Shown: positions 1 to 9,474, numbered from the stretch's first letter. The stretch: 48,957 bases of DNA from an uncultured Holophagaceae bacterium (GCA_903840385.1 CAIMFT010000024.1:1-48957), one strand, 5' to 3'. Notes: a model not told the origin generated them from the letters alone. A program made the numbers and translations.

Positions 1-1022
1 AGGACCTTGGCGAGCGCCAGCACCCCCGCGCAGCCCGTGGCGTTGTCTACGGCTCCGGGGTAGATGGCGCCATCGGCGCCCTTGCCGAAGTGGTCCCAGT
101 GGGCCGAGTAGATCACCAGCTCCCGGGACCGCTTCGGATCCCGCCCACGCAGCAGGCCCGCGACGTTCCACTGGTCCAGGCTCCGTACGGCGGAGCGCAC
201 GGTACCCCGGGCACGAAGGTCCAACGCCACCGGCTGGAAGGTCAGGGCATCGGCACCGGCGACGAGGGCCGGGAGATCGAGTCCGGCCAGCCCAAAGAGG
301 CGTCGGGCCGCTGCCTCCGTGAGCCACCCCTGCACCGCCCCGGGCTGCCCGGAGCCCGCGCGCTGGAAGCGCTCCTGCGACCAGCTGTTCCGCACCACGG
401 CCCAACCGTAGCCAGCGGAAGCGTCCGTGTGGATCAGCAGCGCCCCCGCGGCACCCCGGCGCCGGGCCTCCTCAAACTTGTAGGTCCAACGCCCTTCGTA
501 GTTCTCCGCCTCGCAGCAGAGCGGCATGGGCGGGCCGGACTTGCGGTCGCCCACCAGCATCACCAGGATACGGCCCCGCACGTCCAGGCCCTTGTAGTCG
601 TCCCGGTGGCCATCGGCGATGCCGTGACCCACGAAAACCAGCGGCGCGTCCACGGGCAGGTGCGCCTCAGGAGCCGCCGCGCCCAGGGCCAGCTCGTCGC
701 CCAGCGACGGCGTCAGCGCGCCTCGCAGGCCCTCGAAGGTGAGGCTGCTGGTGGTGGGGTCCAGACGGAGGCCTGCGAGCGTCACCTTCTGGCGGTAGGC
801 GGTGCCGTTCGCGGGCGCCAGACCCAGCGCCTGCAGCTGGGTTTCCAGGTAGCGCACGGCCAGCTCGCCGCCCCGCTGCCCTGTGCCGCGGCCCTCGAGG
901 ACATCATCCGCGAGGAAGGCCAGGTGGGCGCGCAGCGTGGACTCCTCCAGGCGAGGGGCCTGGGCCATTAGGGCAAGACCGGTGAATAGGGTAAACAAAA
1001 TGGATCGCAAGAGAACCCCCAC
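1..1022 (-). CDS. M28 family exported metallopeptidase, 3' end outside window
   Basis: Zinc aminopeptidase-type hydrolase that trims peptides outside the cytoplasm. About 340 codons are present; the C-terminus runs off the left edge. After a hydrophobic signal (SILFTLFTGLALMAQA) comes a region with a PA-like segment (ARRRGAAGALLIHTD, which often forms an inserted lid in M28 enzymes), then the catalytic core: HWDHFGKG near residues 305-312 and the metal-bridging Asp in AVDNATG. The remaining Glu and His ligands lie beyond the edge. Start: GTG at 1022, in frame with the signal peptide and exactly six bases after a TAAGGT box, which suggests a leaderless transcript. A TTG at 1010 after GGGGG is the alternative. 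It is divergent from the tricorn-like protease gene. The family call is firm; substrate unknown. Confidence 0.85.
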   Translation of the reverse strand, partial: MGVLLRSILFTLFTGLALMAQAPRLEESTLRAHLAFLADDVLEGRGTGQRGGELAVRYLETQLQALGLAPANGTAYRQKVTLAGLRLDPTTSSLTFEGLRGALTPSLGDELALGAAAPEAHLPVDAPLVFVGHGIADGHRDDYKGLDVRGRILVMLVGDRKSGPPMPLCCEAENYEGRWTYKFEEARRRGAAGALLIHTDASAGYGWAVVRNSWSQERFQRAGSGQPGAVQGWLTEAAARRLFGLAGLDLPALVAGADALTFQPVALDLRARGTVRSAVRSLDQWNVAGLLRGRDPKRSRELVIYSAHWDHFGKGADGAIYPGAVDNATGCAGVLALAKV

Positions 1023-1028
1023 GGCTCC

Positions 1029-1034
1029 ACCTTA
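1029..1034 (-). promoter_or_regulatory. TAAGGT -10-like box, leaderless start of M28 gene
   Basis: On the minus strand TAAGGT is followed by six bases (GGAGCC) and then the GTG start at 1022-1020. This is the spacing expected if transcription starts at the start codon. No clear -35 box is seen. Confidence 0.4.
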
Positions 1035-1130
1035 GCCGGGCCGGCCCGGGACCGGGCGTATCCTCAGACTCAACCGCGCGCGGCCTGCCTGCGTAAGCCA
1101 CCTGGACCACCCCTGAGCCCGGAGATTCCC

Positions 1131-4100
1131 ATGCGCCTGCTTCCCTGCTTCTCCACGGCCCTGGTCGTGGCCACGGCCATCAGCGCCACCGCCCAGGTCG
1201 ATGCCCGGCTCATGCGCTATCCGGCGGTCTCCGCCACCCAGATTGCCTTCAGCTACGCCAACGACATCTGGTTGGTGCCCAAGACCGGCGGTGTGGCCCA
1301 GCGCCTGTCCACCCCCAAGGGCGAGGAGTCCTTCCCCCGCTTCTCCCCGGATGGCCGGGAGCTGGCTTTCTCCGCCAACTACGACGGGAACCTGGATGTC
1401 TACGTGCTGCCGGTGGCCGGCGGGGTGCCCACCCGGGTCACGCACCACCCCATGGCCGACCGACTCGTGGGCTGGCACCCCAACGGCAAGTCCCTGCTCT
1501 TCGCCTCCGGCATGGAGTCCGGCAAGGACCGCTTCAACAAGCTCTTCCTTGTCCCCAAGGAGGGCGGGCTGCCCGTGGCCTTGCCCCTGCCCTACGCCGA
1601 GTTCGGCGCCCTGTCGCCGGACGGCAAGCTCCTGGCCTACCAGCCCATCAGCACGGACTTCCGCACCTGGAAGCGCTACCGCGGGGGCATGGCCTCGGAG
1701 ATCTGGCTCTACGACCTGGAGCAGAAGACCGCCAGCCGCCTGCCCAGCCTGGGCGGCTCCAATGACTCCCTGCCCATGTGGCATGGCGGCAAGCTCTACT
1801 TCCTCTCGGACCGCGATGAGGTGAAGCGCAGCAACATCTGGTCCTACGACCCCGCCACCAAGGCCTTCCAGCAGCTCACCTTCTTCAAAGACTACGACGT
1901 CCACTTCCCCTCCATCGGCCCCTCCGACATCGTGCTCGAAGCCGGCGGTCGACTGCACCGCCTGGAGCTGCCCTCGGAGAGGCTCCAGGAGGTGAAGGTC
2001 GAGGTCATCACCGACCGGGCCACCCTGAAGCCCCGGGAGGAGAACGCCAGCAAGCTCCTCAAGCACCCCGACCTCTCCCCCCAGGCCAAGCGCGCTGTGT
2101 TCGAAGCCAGGGGTGAGATCTTCTCCGTGCCGGCGGAGAAGGGCTACGTGGTCAACCTCACCCGCAGCCCTGGGGTTGCGGAGCGCTTCCCGGCCCTGTC
2201 GGCCGACGGCAAGCAGGTGGCCTACTTCAGCGACCGCTCAGGGGAGTACGAGCTGCACGTGCGGCCTGCGGATGGGTCCGGCGAGGAGCGCCAGATCACC
2301 CACCTGGGCCCCGGCTTCCGGTATCACATCTCCTGGTCTCCGGATGCCAAGCGGGTCCTCTTCATCGATCAGGCCATGCGCATCAACCTCTGCGACCTGG
2401 ACAGCGGCAAGGTTCAGGTCGTGGACAAGGGGCTCGGCCTGTATGAGAACGCCCTAGAGGCCTTCCGGGCCAACTGGTCTGCCGACAGCCGCTGGGTCAC
2501 CTACGCCCGGGACAATGCCAACCAGAACAGCGTGGTGGTCCTCTACGACACCAAGACCAGCCAGCGCCACGAGGTGACCTCGCCCTTCTACAACGCCAGC
2601 GACCCGGTCTTCGATCCCGAGGGCAGCCACCTCTTCCTCACCACGGGCCAGCAGTTCAACCCCACCTACAGCGACCTGGACAACACCTGGGTCTATGCCG
2701 CCACCACGCGCCTGGCGGCCCTGCCCCTGCGCAGGGACGTGGCCTCGCCCCTGGCCCCGCGCAATGACGCGGACGCCCCCAAGGACGACAAGCCGAAGGA
2801 GGACAAGCCCAAGGACGAGAAGGACGCCGGCGCCGACAAGAAGGAGGCCCCCAAGGCCGTGGAGATCGACCTGGAGGGCATCGAGTCCCGCATGGTCCTC
2901 CTGCCGCCCCCGGCGGGCTACTACGACAACCTGGCCGCCACCAAGGGCAAGCTGGTCTACCGGCGCACCGCCCACCGGAACGCAGAAGGTGAGGACAAGG
3001 CCACGCTGTACACCTTCGACTTCGAGGAGCGCGAAGAGAAGGCGGTGCTGGCGGATGTGGATGGCGCCCTGCTGAGCTCAGATGGCAAGAAGGTCCTGGT
3101 GAACCGCAAGCAGGACTTCGCCCTGGTGGACCTCAAGCCCGACCAGAAGTTCGAGAAGAAGCTGCCCACGGGTGAGCTGCCCATGACCGTAGACCCCCCG
3201 GCCGAGTGGCAGCAGATCTTCAACGACACCTGGCGCCTCCAGCGGGACATGTTCTATGACCCCGCCATGCATGGCGTGGACTGGGCGGCCATGCGGGTCC
3301 GCTACGGCAGGCTCCTGCAGGACTGCGTCACCCGCGAGGACGTGAACTTCGTCATTGGCGAGCTCATCTCTGAGCTGAACGCCTCCCACACCTACCGGGG
3401 CGGTGGCGACCTTGAGGTCTCCCGCCGTCAGGGGACCGGCCTGCTGGGCGCAGACTTCAGCCTGGAGAACGGTGCCTTCCGCATCAAGACCATCCTCCGG
3501 GGCGCCTCCTGGGATGCCGTGCACCGGGGACCGCTGGCCCAGCCGGGCCTGAAGGTGAAAGAAGGCGACTACCTGCTGGCCGTAAACCGCAGGGTCCTCG
3601 ACACCAAGAAGGATCCCTGGGCGGCCTTCCAGGGCCTGGCCGACAAGACCGTGCTGCTGACGGTCAACGACAAGCCCACCCTGGCGGGTTCTCACGATGT
3701 CCTGGTGGAGACCGTGGCCAATGACTACTCGCTGCGCTACTGGGCCTGGATCGAAGGCAAGCGGAGCTACGTGGAGAAGGCCACCAACGGCCGCCTCGGC
3801 TACGTCTACGTGCCGGACACCGGCATCGGCGGCCAGAATGACCTGGTGCGCCAGTTCCGCGGCCAGTGGGACAAGGCCGGCCTGGTCATCGATGAGCGCT
3901 TCAACAGCGGCGGGCAGATCCCGGACCGCTTCGTGGAGATGCTGGGCCGGAAGACCCTCAACTACTGGGGCGTGCGCGACGGCCAGGACTGGCAGTGGCC
4001 CCAGGTCGCCCACGAAGGCCCCATGGCCATGCTCATCAACGGCTGGAGCGGCTCCGGGGGCGATGCCTTCCCCCGCTACTTCAAGCAGGCTGGGCTCGGG

Positions 4101-4397
4101 CCCCTCATCGGCCGCCGCACCTGGGGTGGGCTCATCGGCATCACGGGTGCCCCTGCCCTCATCGATGGCGGCTACCTGACCGTCCCCACCTTCGGCCTTT
4201 ACTCCCGCGAGGGTCAGTGGGTGGTCGAAGGCTACGGTGTGGACCCTGACATCGAGGTGATGGACGATCCGGCGCTGCTGGCCCAGGGCAAGGATCCCCA
4301 GCTGGACCGGGCCATTCAGGAGGTCGAGGCGGCCCTGAAGAAGAACCCGCCCCTGGCCACCCCCAAGCCGGCCTACCCGAAGCGCTCGGGCTACTGA
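1131..4397 (+). CDS. Tricorn-like S41 protease, exported
   Basis: Large serine protease of 1088 residues, close to archaeal tricorn (about 1070), which degrades oligopeptides. Signal peptide at about residues 1-22 (ending SATAQ). Residues 25-530 hold WD40/TolB-like propeller blades (FSPDGRELAFS, LSADGKQVAYFSD, WSPDAKRVLFID). A Lys/Asp/Glu-rich linker around 545-580 (PKDDKPKEDKPKDEK) is probably disordered. The S41 part follows: catalytic His in ELNASHTYRGG, a PDZ-like segment (LKVKEGDYLLAVNRR), and the nucleophile region GWSGSGGDAFP near residue 972. ATG start with GGAG seven bases upstream. The signal peptide differs from cytosolic archaeal tricorn and suggests periplasmic peptide scavenging, alongside the divergent M28 peptidase. 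Confidence 0.92.
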   Translation: MRLLPCFSTALVVATAISATAQVDARLMRYPAVSATQIAFSYANDIWLVPKTGGVAQRLSTPKGEESFPRFSPDGRELAFSANYDGNLDVYVLPVAGGVPTRVTHHPMADRLVGWHPNGKSLLFASGMESGKDRFNKLFLVPKEGGLPVALPLPYAEFGALSPDGKLLAYQPISTDFRTWKRYRGGMASEIWLYDLEQKTASRLPSLGGSNDSLPMWHGGKLYFLSDRDEVKRSNIWSYDPATKAFQQLTFFKDYDVHFPSIGPSDIVLEAGGRLHRLELPSERLQEVKVEVITDRATLKPREENASKLLKHPDLSPQAKRAVFEARGEIFSVPAEKGYVVNLTRSPGVAERFPALSADGKQVAYFSDRSGEYELHVRPADGSGEERQITHLGPGFRYHISWSPDAKRVLFIDQAMRINLCDLDSGKVQVVDKGLGLYENALEAFRANWSADSRWVTYARDNANQNSVVVLYDTKTSQRHEVTSPFYNASDPVFDPEGSHLFLTTGQQFNPTYSDLDNTWVYAATTRLAALPLRRDVASPLAPRNDADAPKDDKPKEDKPKDEKDAGADKKEAPKAVEIDLEGIESRMVLLPPPAGYYDNLAATKGKLVYRRTAHRNAEGEDKATLYTFDFEEREEKAVLADVDGALLSSDGKKVLVNRKQDFALVDLKPDQKFEKKLPTGELPMTVDPPAEWQQIFNDTWRLQRDMFYDPAMHGVDWAAMRVRYGRLLQDCVTREDVNFVIGELISELNASHTYRGGGDLEVSRRQGTGLLGADFSLENGAFRIKTILRGASWDAVHRGPLAQPGLKVKEGDYLLAVNRRVLDTKKDPWAAFQGLADKTVLLTVNDKPTLAGSHDVLVETVANDYSLRYWAWIEGKRSYVEKATNGRLGYVYVPDTGIGGQNDLVRQFRGQWDKAGLVIDERFNSGGQIPDRFVEMLGRKTLNYWGVRDGQDWQWPQVAHEGPMAMLINGWSGSGGDAFPRYFKQAGLGPLIGRRTWGGLIGITGAPALIDGGYLTVPTFGLYSREGQWVVEGYGVDPDIEVMDDPALLAQGKDPQLDRAIQEVEAALKKNPPLATPKPAYPKRSGY

Positions 4398-4451
4398 TAA
4401 AGCTGCACCTGACCCCCTGACTTGGAGATCTGCCTGCTGCGGGTCTTCAGG

Positions 4452-7400
4452 TCAGGGGAAGTGCTGGGCTGCGTAGCCAATCCACTGGATGACCGGGCTC
4501 GCGTAGTCCCAGTTGTTGAGAGTCTCGTCGGCGCCGAAGCGGCTCCGCCAGGTGGCCGAGTCCATGAGCAGCAGCAGGCTGGGCGAGCTGGAGGCCCGCA
4601 CCACGCCGTTGTAGGGATCGTCCGCGTGGTCCAGGTAGAGGTCCTCGCTCGTGAAGTAGAGCAGCTCATGGCCGCAGACCCAGATGGGCTGGACCGGGAT
4701 GTTGAGGATTCGCAGGGCTGCGTTAATGAACCCTGTGCTGCCATGGCACCCTTCGGTGAAGTGCTGGTTCCCCAGCTCCGGATACCGGCTGTCCACAGTG
4801 CCGAGGACGATGCGGGACACAGGAGAATAGCCTCGGTACTGCCAGATGGCGTAGTCGGAGCCGAAAGTGTCCGCCCCGCCCACTGCGTGGTAGAGGTTGT
4901 GGCGCATGTAGTCCAGGAAGCCGCCGATGGTGCTTCGGCGGGAGGCGCCGATGATCCCGGCCTGCTGGAGCCAGGGGAAGGTCCAGCGCGGATCCGCAAA
5001 CTGGGTCCGGGGCCGGTTGTTGTCCCGGAGGGCGGGCTGGTTCGCGCCCGGATAGGTGCCCATGCCATAGGTCCCATTGGGCTGCAGCCAGGCCATGGTG
5101 GAGCTGTCGAAGAGCCAGCGCAGGGAACCCGAAGCGTAGCCAGTGAGGGTCCAAGGCACCTGCTGGGAGAGCTCCAGCATCAGGGAGAAGGCCACGTGGC
5201 TGGTGTAGAGCCGCCACATGTCGGCGGGGCTGACCTGCACCATGGTGGCGTTGGCATCCAGGCCGATCTGGGAGTAGAGGTTGGTGGGCTGATCTGAGAG
5301 GGTGGTGGCCGTCCCACCGGGCACCATGGTCACCTGAGGGGCCCCCGCATTGAACCAGTCCACATGGCTGCGGTAGGCCGCATCCAGATCGGCCTGTTGG
5401 GTCTGAGACCAGCTGGCCCAGGCCACTTTTTGGGCCTCACTGGGGGCGATGTAGTAGTCGAATGGATCGCCGCTCTGGGTCTGCCACTTGATGGCTGCCG
5501 CAATGGTGGGATGGGCGGTGAGCCAGGTGCCCAGGTCCAGGAAGAGGGAGAGCCGGGCCGGGGAACTGGTGGTGCTACCGCCAAACCCGTCGGAGACCAC
5601 CACGGCGAACGCGGCACCATCGTCTGCTGCCTGGAAAGCCGGAGCGGTGTAGGTGCTGAGGGTTGCACCGGTGATGGGACTGCCCCCCAGGTACCACTGG
5701 TAGGTCAGCGTCCCAGCCCCCGAGGCCGTCACGCTGAAGGCAGGCACCTGGCCCAGAGCCAGGATCTTCCCACTGGGCTGGCCCGTGATGACCGGTGGCT
5801 GGATGCCGACCACAAGCACCAGGGAAGTGACGCCGCTGCCACCGGCATTGACGGCAGTGACGGTGTAGGTCTGAGTGGCAGCCGCTGCGGTGGGCGTCCC
5901 CGTGATCCTCCCGGTGGCCGCATCGAAGCTGAGGCCTGCCGATAGCGGGGGATCGATGCTCCAGGAGGTGGCGGCTCCCCCTGAGTTCACTGGCATCAGG
6001 GCACTGATGGCCTGGTTCAGGTACAGGCTGTAGGTGCCGCTGGGGTAGGCGATGTGGGGTACCGCCTGGACAACGGAGAGGGCCAGGGCTGGGGTGCTCG
6101 TGCCACCGGAGTTGGTGGCGGTGATGGTGTAGGTCTGGGCGCTGGCCACCACCGTGGGCGTGCCGGTGATGGCGCCTGTTGAGGTACTGAAGGCGAGGCC
6201 CGTGGGTAGCGTGGGCGTGATGCTCCAGGTGACCACCTGCCCCCCGGTGTTGATGGGGAAGAGGGAGACCGGCACGCCCAGAGGCAGGGGGTAGCTGCTG
6301 CTGGTGTAGGTGATGACGGGTGGCGGCTCAGTGACTGTGAGGACCACGGACGCCGTGGTGGTTCCGTAGGTGTTGCTCCCCCGGATCACGTAGGTTGTGG
6401 TCGGCACCACCGCCGTGGGTGTCCCCGAGATCACGCCCGAAGTTGGATCCAGGGATACCCCCGGAGGCAGGGTCGTCCCAAGCACCGCGTAGGCCGTGAT
6501 GGGCCCGGCGGCATGGCTCGGGACATTGGGCGTGATGGCCACCGTGCGCATGTAGGTGGCTGGGTTCTGGCTGTAGGTGAGCGAGGCGGGCGGGCCCGAG
6601 GTCACGGTCGCGTAGGCATACCGGGTCCCATAGGGGCTGCTGGCCGTGAGCTTGTAAGTCGTGGCTGTAGCAGTGGCGCCCATGGGCGGAATCACATCGA
6701 TGGAGGTTCCCGTAACGACGCCAACACCGTTGTCGATGGTCAGCGTGGTGGCCCCTGTCACGGACCAGGCCAGGGTCGTGGGAGCGCCTGCCGCCACAGT
6801 CGCTGGGGTGGCAGTGAAGGTGTTGATGGTGGGCGGCGGCACCACCGTGATGGCCACGGACAGGGTGATGGATCCGGCTGCGTTGGTGGCCGTCAGGGTG
6901 TAGGTGGTGTCGGCGGTGGGGTAGGCGCTGAGCATGCCGTTGGGGGTAACCACGGCCCCCACCCCATTGTCGATGCTCGCACTGGTGTAGTTGCTCAGAC
7001 CCGACCAGCTCAGGTAGGCCGCCATGCCTCTCCCGACGGTGCTGGATAGCGCCGTGAAGCTGCCAATCACCGGAAGGCGGGCGAAGGTGGCCGTGAGGGT
7101 CAGGTCGGCGGTCACATTGGTAACGGTCAGCGGGTTGCTGCTGGTGGTGGGGAACCCCGGCCCTGTCCAGCTCACCAGGGCATAGCCTGGATTGGGAACG
7201 GCGGTCACTGCTGTGGCATTCCCGCCGTCGGCAACGGACTGGGTGGTGGCCCCCGTGAGGGTGCCGTTGGCCCCCGCCAGGAAGGTCACCGTGCGGAGAA
7301 CTGCAAAGGTGGCCGTGACCGTGAGGTTGACGGTCACGTTGGCCACGGTCAGTGGGTTGGTGCTGGTCGAAGTGAACCCCGGCCCGCTCCAGCCCGTGAA

Positions 7401-8546
7401 GGTGTAGCCCGTGGCCGGTACTGCCGTCACTGCTGTGGCCGAGCCGCCGTAGGCCACCGTCTGCGTGGCGCTGCCTGTGAGGCTGCCGCCGGTCCCAGGC
7501 AGGAAGGTCACGGTAAAGGTCTGCTGCGTGAACGTGGCAGTAAGCGTGAGGTTGGCGGTCACGTTGGCCACGGTCAGTGGGTTGGTGCTGGTCGAAGTGA
7601 ACCCCGTCCCACTCCAGCCCGAGAAGGTGTACCCCGTGGCCGGTACTGCCGTCACTGCTGTGGCCGAGCCGCCATAGGCCACGGTCTGCGTGGCGCTGCC
7701 GGTGAGGTTGCCCCCCATCCCCGCCAGGAACGACACGGTAAAGGTCTGCTGCGTGAACGTGGCCGTGACTGTGAGGTTGGCGGTCACGTTGGAAACCGTC
7801 AGCGGGTTGGAGCTGGTGGCGGTGAACCCGGTCCCGCTCCAGCCTGTGAAGGTGTAGCCCGTGGCGGGCACGGCCGTGACGGCACTGGCGGACCCGCCGT
7901 AGGCCACCGTCTGCGTGGCGCTGCCCGTGAGGCTGCCCCCGGTCCCCGGCAGGAAGCTCACGGTAAAGGTCTGCTGCGTGAAGGTGGCCGTGAGCGTGAG
8001 GTTGGCAGTCACGTTGGTCACGGTCAGCGGGTTGGTGCTGGTGGCTGTGAAGCCGGGCCCGCTCCAGCCGGAGAAGGTGTAGCCCGTGGCTGGTACGGCG
8101 ATCACTGCTGTGGCCGACCCGCCATAGGCCACGGTCTGGGTGGTGCTGCCAGTGAGGCTACCCCCGGTCCCCGGCAGGAACGACACAGTGAAGGTCTGCT
8201 GCGTGAACGTGGCCGTGAGCGTGAGGTTGGTGGTCACATTGGTCACCGTCAGCGGGTTGCCGCCGGTGCTGGCGAAGCCGGTCCCATTCCAGCCCGTGAA
8301 CACATATCCCGGTGCGGGCACTGCGGTCACCGCCGTGGCGGAACCCCCACTGGTCACCGTCTGGGTCGTGCTGCCGGTGAGGGTGCCCCCTGTCCCTGCC
8401 AGGAAGGTCACGGTGTAGGTCTGAGGGGGTGGCGCACTTCCGCCCCCGCTACCGCCTCCGCAGGCCGTCCAGAGGCTCAGGAGCAGGCAGCAGAGCAGCG
8501 GCCCAAGGCCTAGGCGAAGTTCCCCGGTCCCCCTCTGCCTAGGCAT
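4452..8546 (-). CDS. Repeat lipoprotein with C-terminal transglutaminase-like domain
   Basis: A 1364-residue surface or periplasmic protein of unknown job. The N-terminus is a lipoprotein signal with lipobox LWTAC (Cys29) and a Gly/Ser tether. Residues 43-491 are six tandem units of 74-75 residues (pattern VTFLAGTGGTLTGS ... GYTFTGWSG ... NPLTVTNVTANLTLTATF), similar to InlB B-type or Listeria-Bacteroides repeats. About six Ig-like/putative-Ig modules follow (SGTPTAVVPTTTYVIRGSN, ITGTPTVVASAQTYTITATN). Residues from about 1030 form a non-repetitive globular end. In it, GCHGSTGFINAALRILNIPV (Cys near 1267), CGHELLYF (His near 1292) and YLDHADDP (Asp near 1304) match the Cys-His-Asp order of transglutaminase-like cysteine hydrolases. 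ATG start after AGGGGGG. Enzymatic activity is an inference. Confidence 0.8.
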   Translation of the reverse strand: MPRQRGTGELRLGLGPLLCCLLLSLWTACGGGSGGGSAPPPQTYTVTFLAGTGGTLTGSTTQTVTSGGSATAVTAVPAPGYVFTGWNGTGFASTGGNPLTVTNVTTNLTLTATFTQQTFTVSFLPGTGGSLTGSTTQTVAYGGSATAVIAVPATGYTFSGWSGPGFTATSTNPLTVTNVTANLTLTATFTQQTFTVSFLPGTGGSLTGSATQTVAYGGSASAVTAVPATGYTFTGWSGTGFTATSSNPLTVSNVTANLTVTATFTQQTFTVSFLAGMGGNLTGSATQTVAYGGSATAVTAVPATGYTFSGWSGTGFTSTSTNPLTVANVTANLTLTATFTQQTFTVTFLPGTGGSLTGSATQTVAYGGSATAVTAVPATGYTFTGWSGPGFTSTSTNPLTVANVTVNLTVTATFAVLRTVTFLAGANGTLTGATTQSVADGGNATAVTAVPNPGYALVSWTGPGFPTTSSNPLTVTNVTADLTLTATFARLPVIGSFTALSSTVGRGMAAYLSWSGLSNYTSASIDNGVGAVVTPNGMLSAYPTADTTYTLTATNAAGSITLSVAITVVPPPTINTFTATPATVAAGAPTTLAWSVTGATTLTIDNGVGVVTGTSIDVIPPMGATATATTYKLTASSPYGTRYAYATVTSGPPASLTYSQNPATYMRTVAITPNVPSHAAGPITAYAVLGTTLPPGVSLDPTSGVISGTPTAVVPTTTYVIRGSNTYGTTTASVVLTVTEPPPVITYTSSSYPLPLGVPVSLFPINTGGQVVTWSITPTLPTGLAFSTSTGAITGTPTVVASAQTYTITATNSGGTSTPALALSVVQAVPHIAYPSGTYSLYLNQAISALMPVNSGGAATSWSIDPPLSAGLSFDAATGRITGTPTAAAATQTYTVTAVNAGGSGVTSLVLVVGIQPPVITGQPSGKILALGQVPAFSVTASGAGTLTYQWYLGGSPITGATLSTYTAPAFQAADDGAAFAVVVSDGFGGSTTSSPARLSLFLDLGTWLTAHPTIAAAIKWQTQSGDPFDYYIAPSEAQKVAWASWSQTQQADLDAAYRSHVDWFNAGAPQVTMVPGGTATTLSDQPTNLYSQIGLDANATMVQVSPADMWRLYTSHVAFSLMLELSQQVPWTLTGYASGSLRWLFDSSTMAWLQPNGTYGMGTYPGANQPALRDNNRPRTQFADPRWTFPWLQQAGIIGASRRSTIGGFLDYMRHNLYHAVGGADTFGSDYAIWQYRGYSPVSRIVLGTVDSRYPELGNQHFTEGCHGSTGFINAALRILNIPVQPIWVCGHELLYFTSEDLYLDHADDPYNGVVRASSSPSLLLLMDSATWRSRFGADETLNNWDYASPVIQWIGYAAQHFP
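7074..8420 (-). repeat. Six tandem 225-bp coding repeats
   Basis: In-frame units of 222-225 bp encode the six B-repeat-like domains of the lipoprotein. Units 2 to 5 are the most alike; units 1 and 6 have diverged. Such near-identical units can change number by recombination and are easily collapsed in short-read assemblies. Confidence 0.9.
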
Positions 8547-8548
8547 AC

Positions 8549-8583
8549 GGTCCCCCCTGGGGGCATGACCTTGCCCCAGGACC
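8549..8583 (-). promoter_or_regulatory. 5' leader hairpin next to the lipoprotein ribosome site
   Basis: In the leader RNA, GGU then CCUGGGGC pairs with GCCCCAGG and ACC (CCTGGGG at 8556-8562 with CCCCAGG at 8574-8580 on the plus strand, extended by GGT/ACC). Four G residues of the Shine-Dalgarno stretch sit in a bulge, so folding could tune translation. It fits no riboswitch class I know. Confidence 0.35.
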
Positions 8584-8630
8584 TACTCTTCGGCAGAGAA
8601 TTAAATTTTCTTGCCCCCTTTGGGTCGGGT

Positions 8631-9389
8631 TTAGAAAATTTCGGCAAAGAAGGCCTTCATATGGACCCAGCTGCGGCGGTGGGCGGCCTCGTTGTAGGCG
8701 GCACCCTTGCTGTTGTCGCTGCCGGCTTCCTTCTGGGTGAACGCATGGACGGCGCCGGCATAGGCCACGAAGACATAGTCGGCCTTGCTCTTGCGCATCT
8801 CGTCATGGAAGGCGGCCACTTCCTTGGCGGGCACGTAGGGGTCATCGGCTCCGTGGCACACCAGCACCTTGGCACTGAGGGGACCCGGTGCGTAGTCCGT
8901 CGGGACATCCAGACCCCCATGGAAGGACACCACGCCCTTCACCGGCAGGCCCGCCCGGGCGGCCTCCAGGGCCCCGGTGCCACCAAAGCAGAACCCGATG
9001 ACCGCCAAGCGGGAGGAGTCTACGCCCTTCTGGGCCTTGAGGGCCTCCAACCCTGCAGCGAGGCGGCGGCGGTAGAGGGCCCGATCGCCCTTGAACTGCC
9101 CGGCCAGCTTGCCGGCCTCGCCGCCAGTCTTGGGCTGGGCGCCCTCGCCGTAGAGGTCCACGGCCAGGGCCACGTAACCCAGCTTGGCCAGGTCATCAGA
9201 GACCTTGCGCTCGTGGTCCGTCAGACCCATCCACTGGTGGATCACCAGCACGCCGGGCACCTTGCCCTTGGCGGCGGTGGGCTGGGCCAGGTAGCCCGCC
9301 AGCTTGGTGGGGCCCTCCTGGTAGGCGAGCGGCGCCCCGGCAAAGGCAGGCAAGACGGCAAGGGAAAGGGCAAGGACAGTGCGGTGCAT
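8631..9389 (-). CDS. Exported dienelactone hydrolase family protein
   Basis: Alpha/beta hydrolase of 252 residues in the dienelactone hydrolase family, whose members open lactones or cleave small esters. Signal peptide MHRTVLALSLAVLPAFAGA, so it acts outside the cytoplasm. The nucleophile elbow is GFCFGG (Cys, as in true dienelactone hydrolases), the acid lies in HGADDPYVP and the His in AVHAF near the C-terminus. ATG is preceded by CCGGAGATGCC, a good ribosome site, and a TAGGAT box lies further upstream. It stands alone between the repeat lipoprotein and dut, separated from dut by a CCGCCAAG-type repeat. The natural substrate cannot be told; many exported homologues are general esterases. 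Confidence 0.85.
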   Translation of the reverse strand: MHRTVLALSLAVLPAFAGAPLAYQEGPTKLAGYLAQPTAAKGKVPGVLVIHQWMGLTDHERKVSDDLAKLGYVALAVDLYGEGAQPKTGGEAGKLAGQFKGDRALYRRRLAAGLEALKAQKGVDSSRLAVIGFCFGGTGALEAARAGLPVKGVVSFHGGLDVPTDYAPGPLSAKVLVCHGADDPYVPAKEVAAFHDEMRKSKADYVFVAYAGAVHAFTQKEAGSDNSKGAAYNEAAHRRSWVHMKAFFAEIF

Positions 9390-9474
9390 GGCATCTCCGG
9401 TGTTACGACACCCATCCTAGTCTCGACAGGACCAGAATGCCAGGGGGGGCCTTGGATCACTCGGGGAAAACCTC

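Noticed and set aside
4411..4458. Terminator between the convergent tricorn and lipoprotein genes
   Set aside because: CCCCTGAC and GTCAGGGG can pair, but the stem is 8 bp with a 29-base loop, no U-run, and it runs into the end of the lipoprotein gene.
8547..8630. Cyclic-di-GMP (GEMM) riboswitch before the surface lipoprotein
   Set aside because: The GGGGCAAGG stretch only faintly recalls the class; the conserved GEMM core and tetraloop-receptor pattern are missing.
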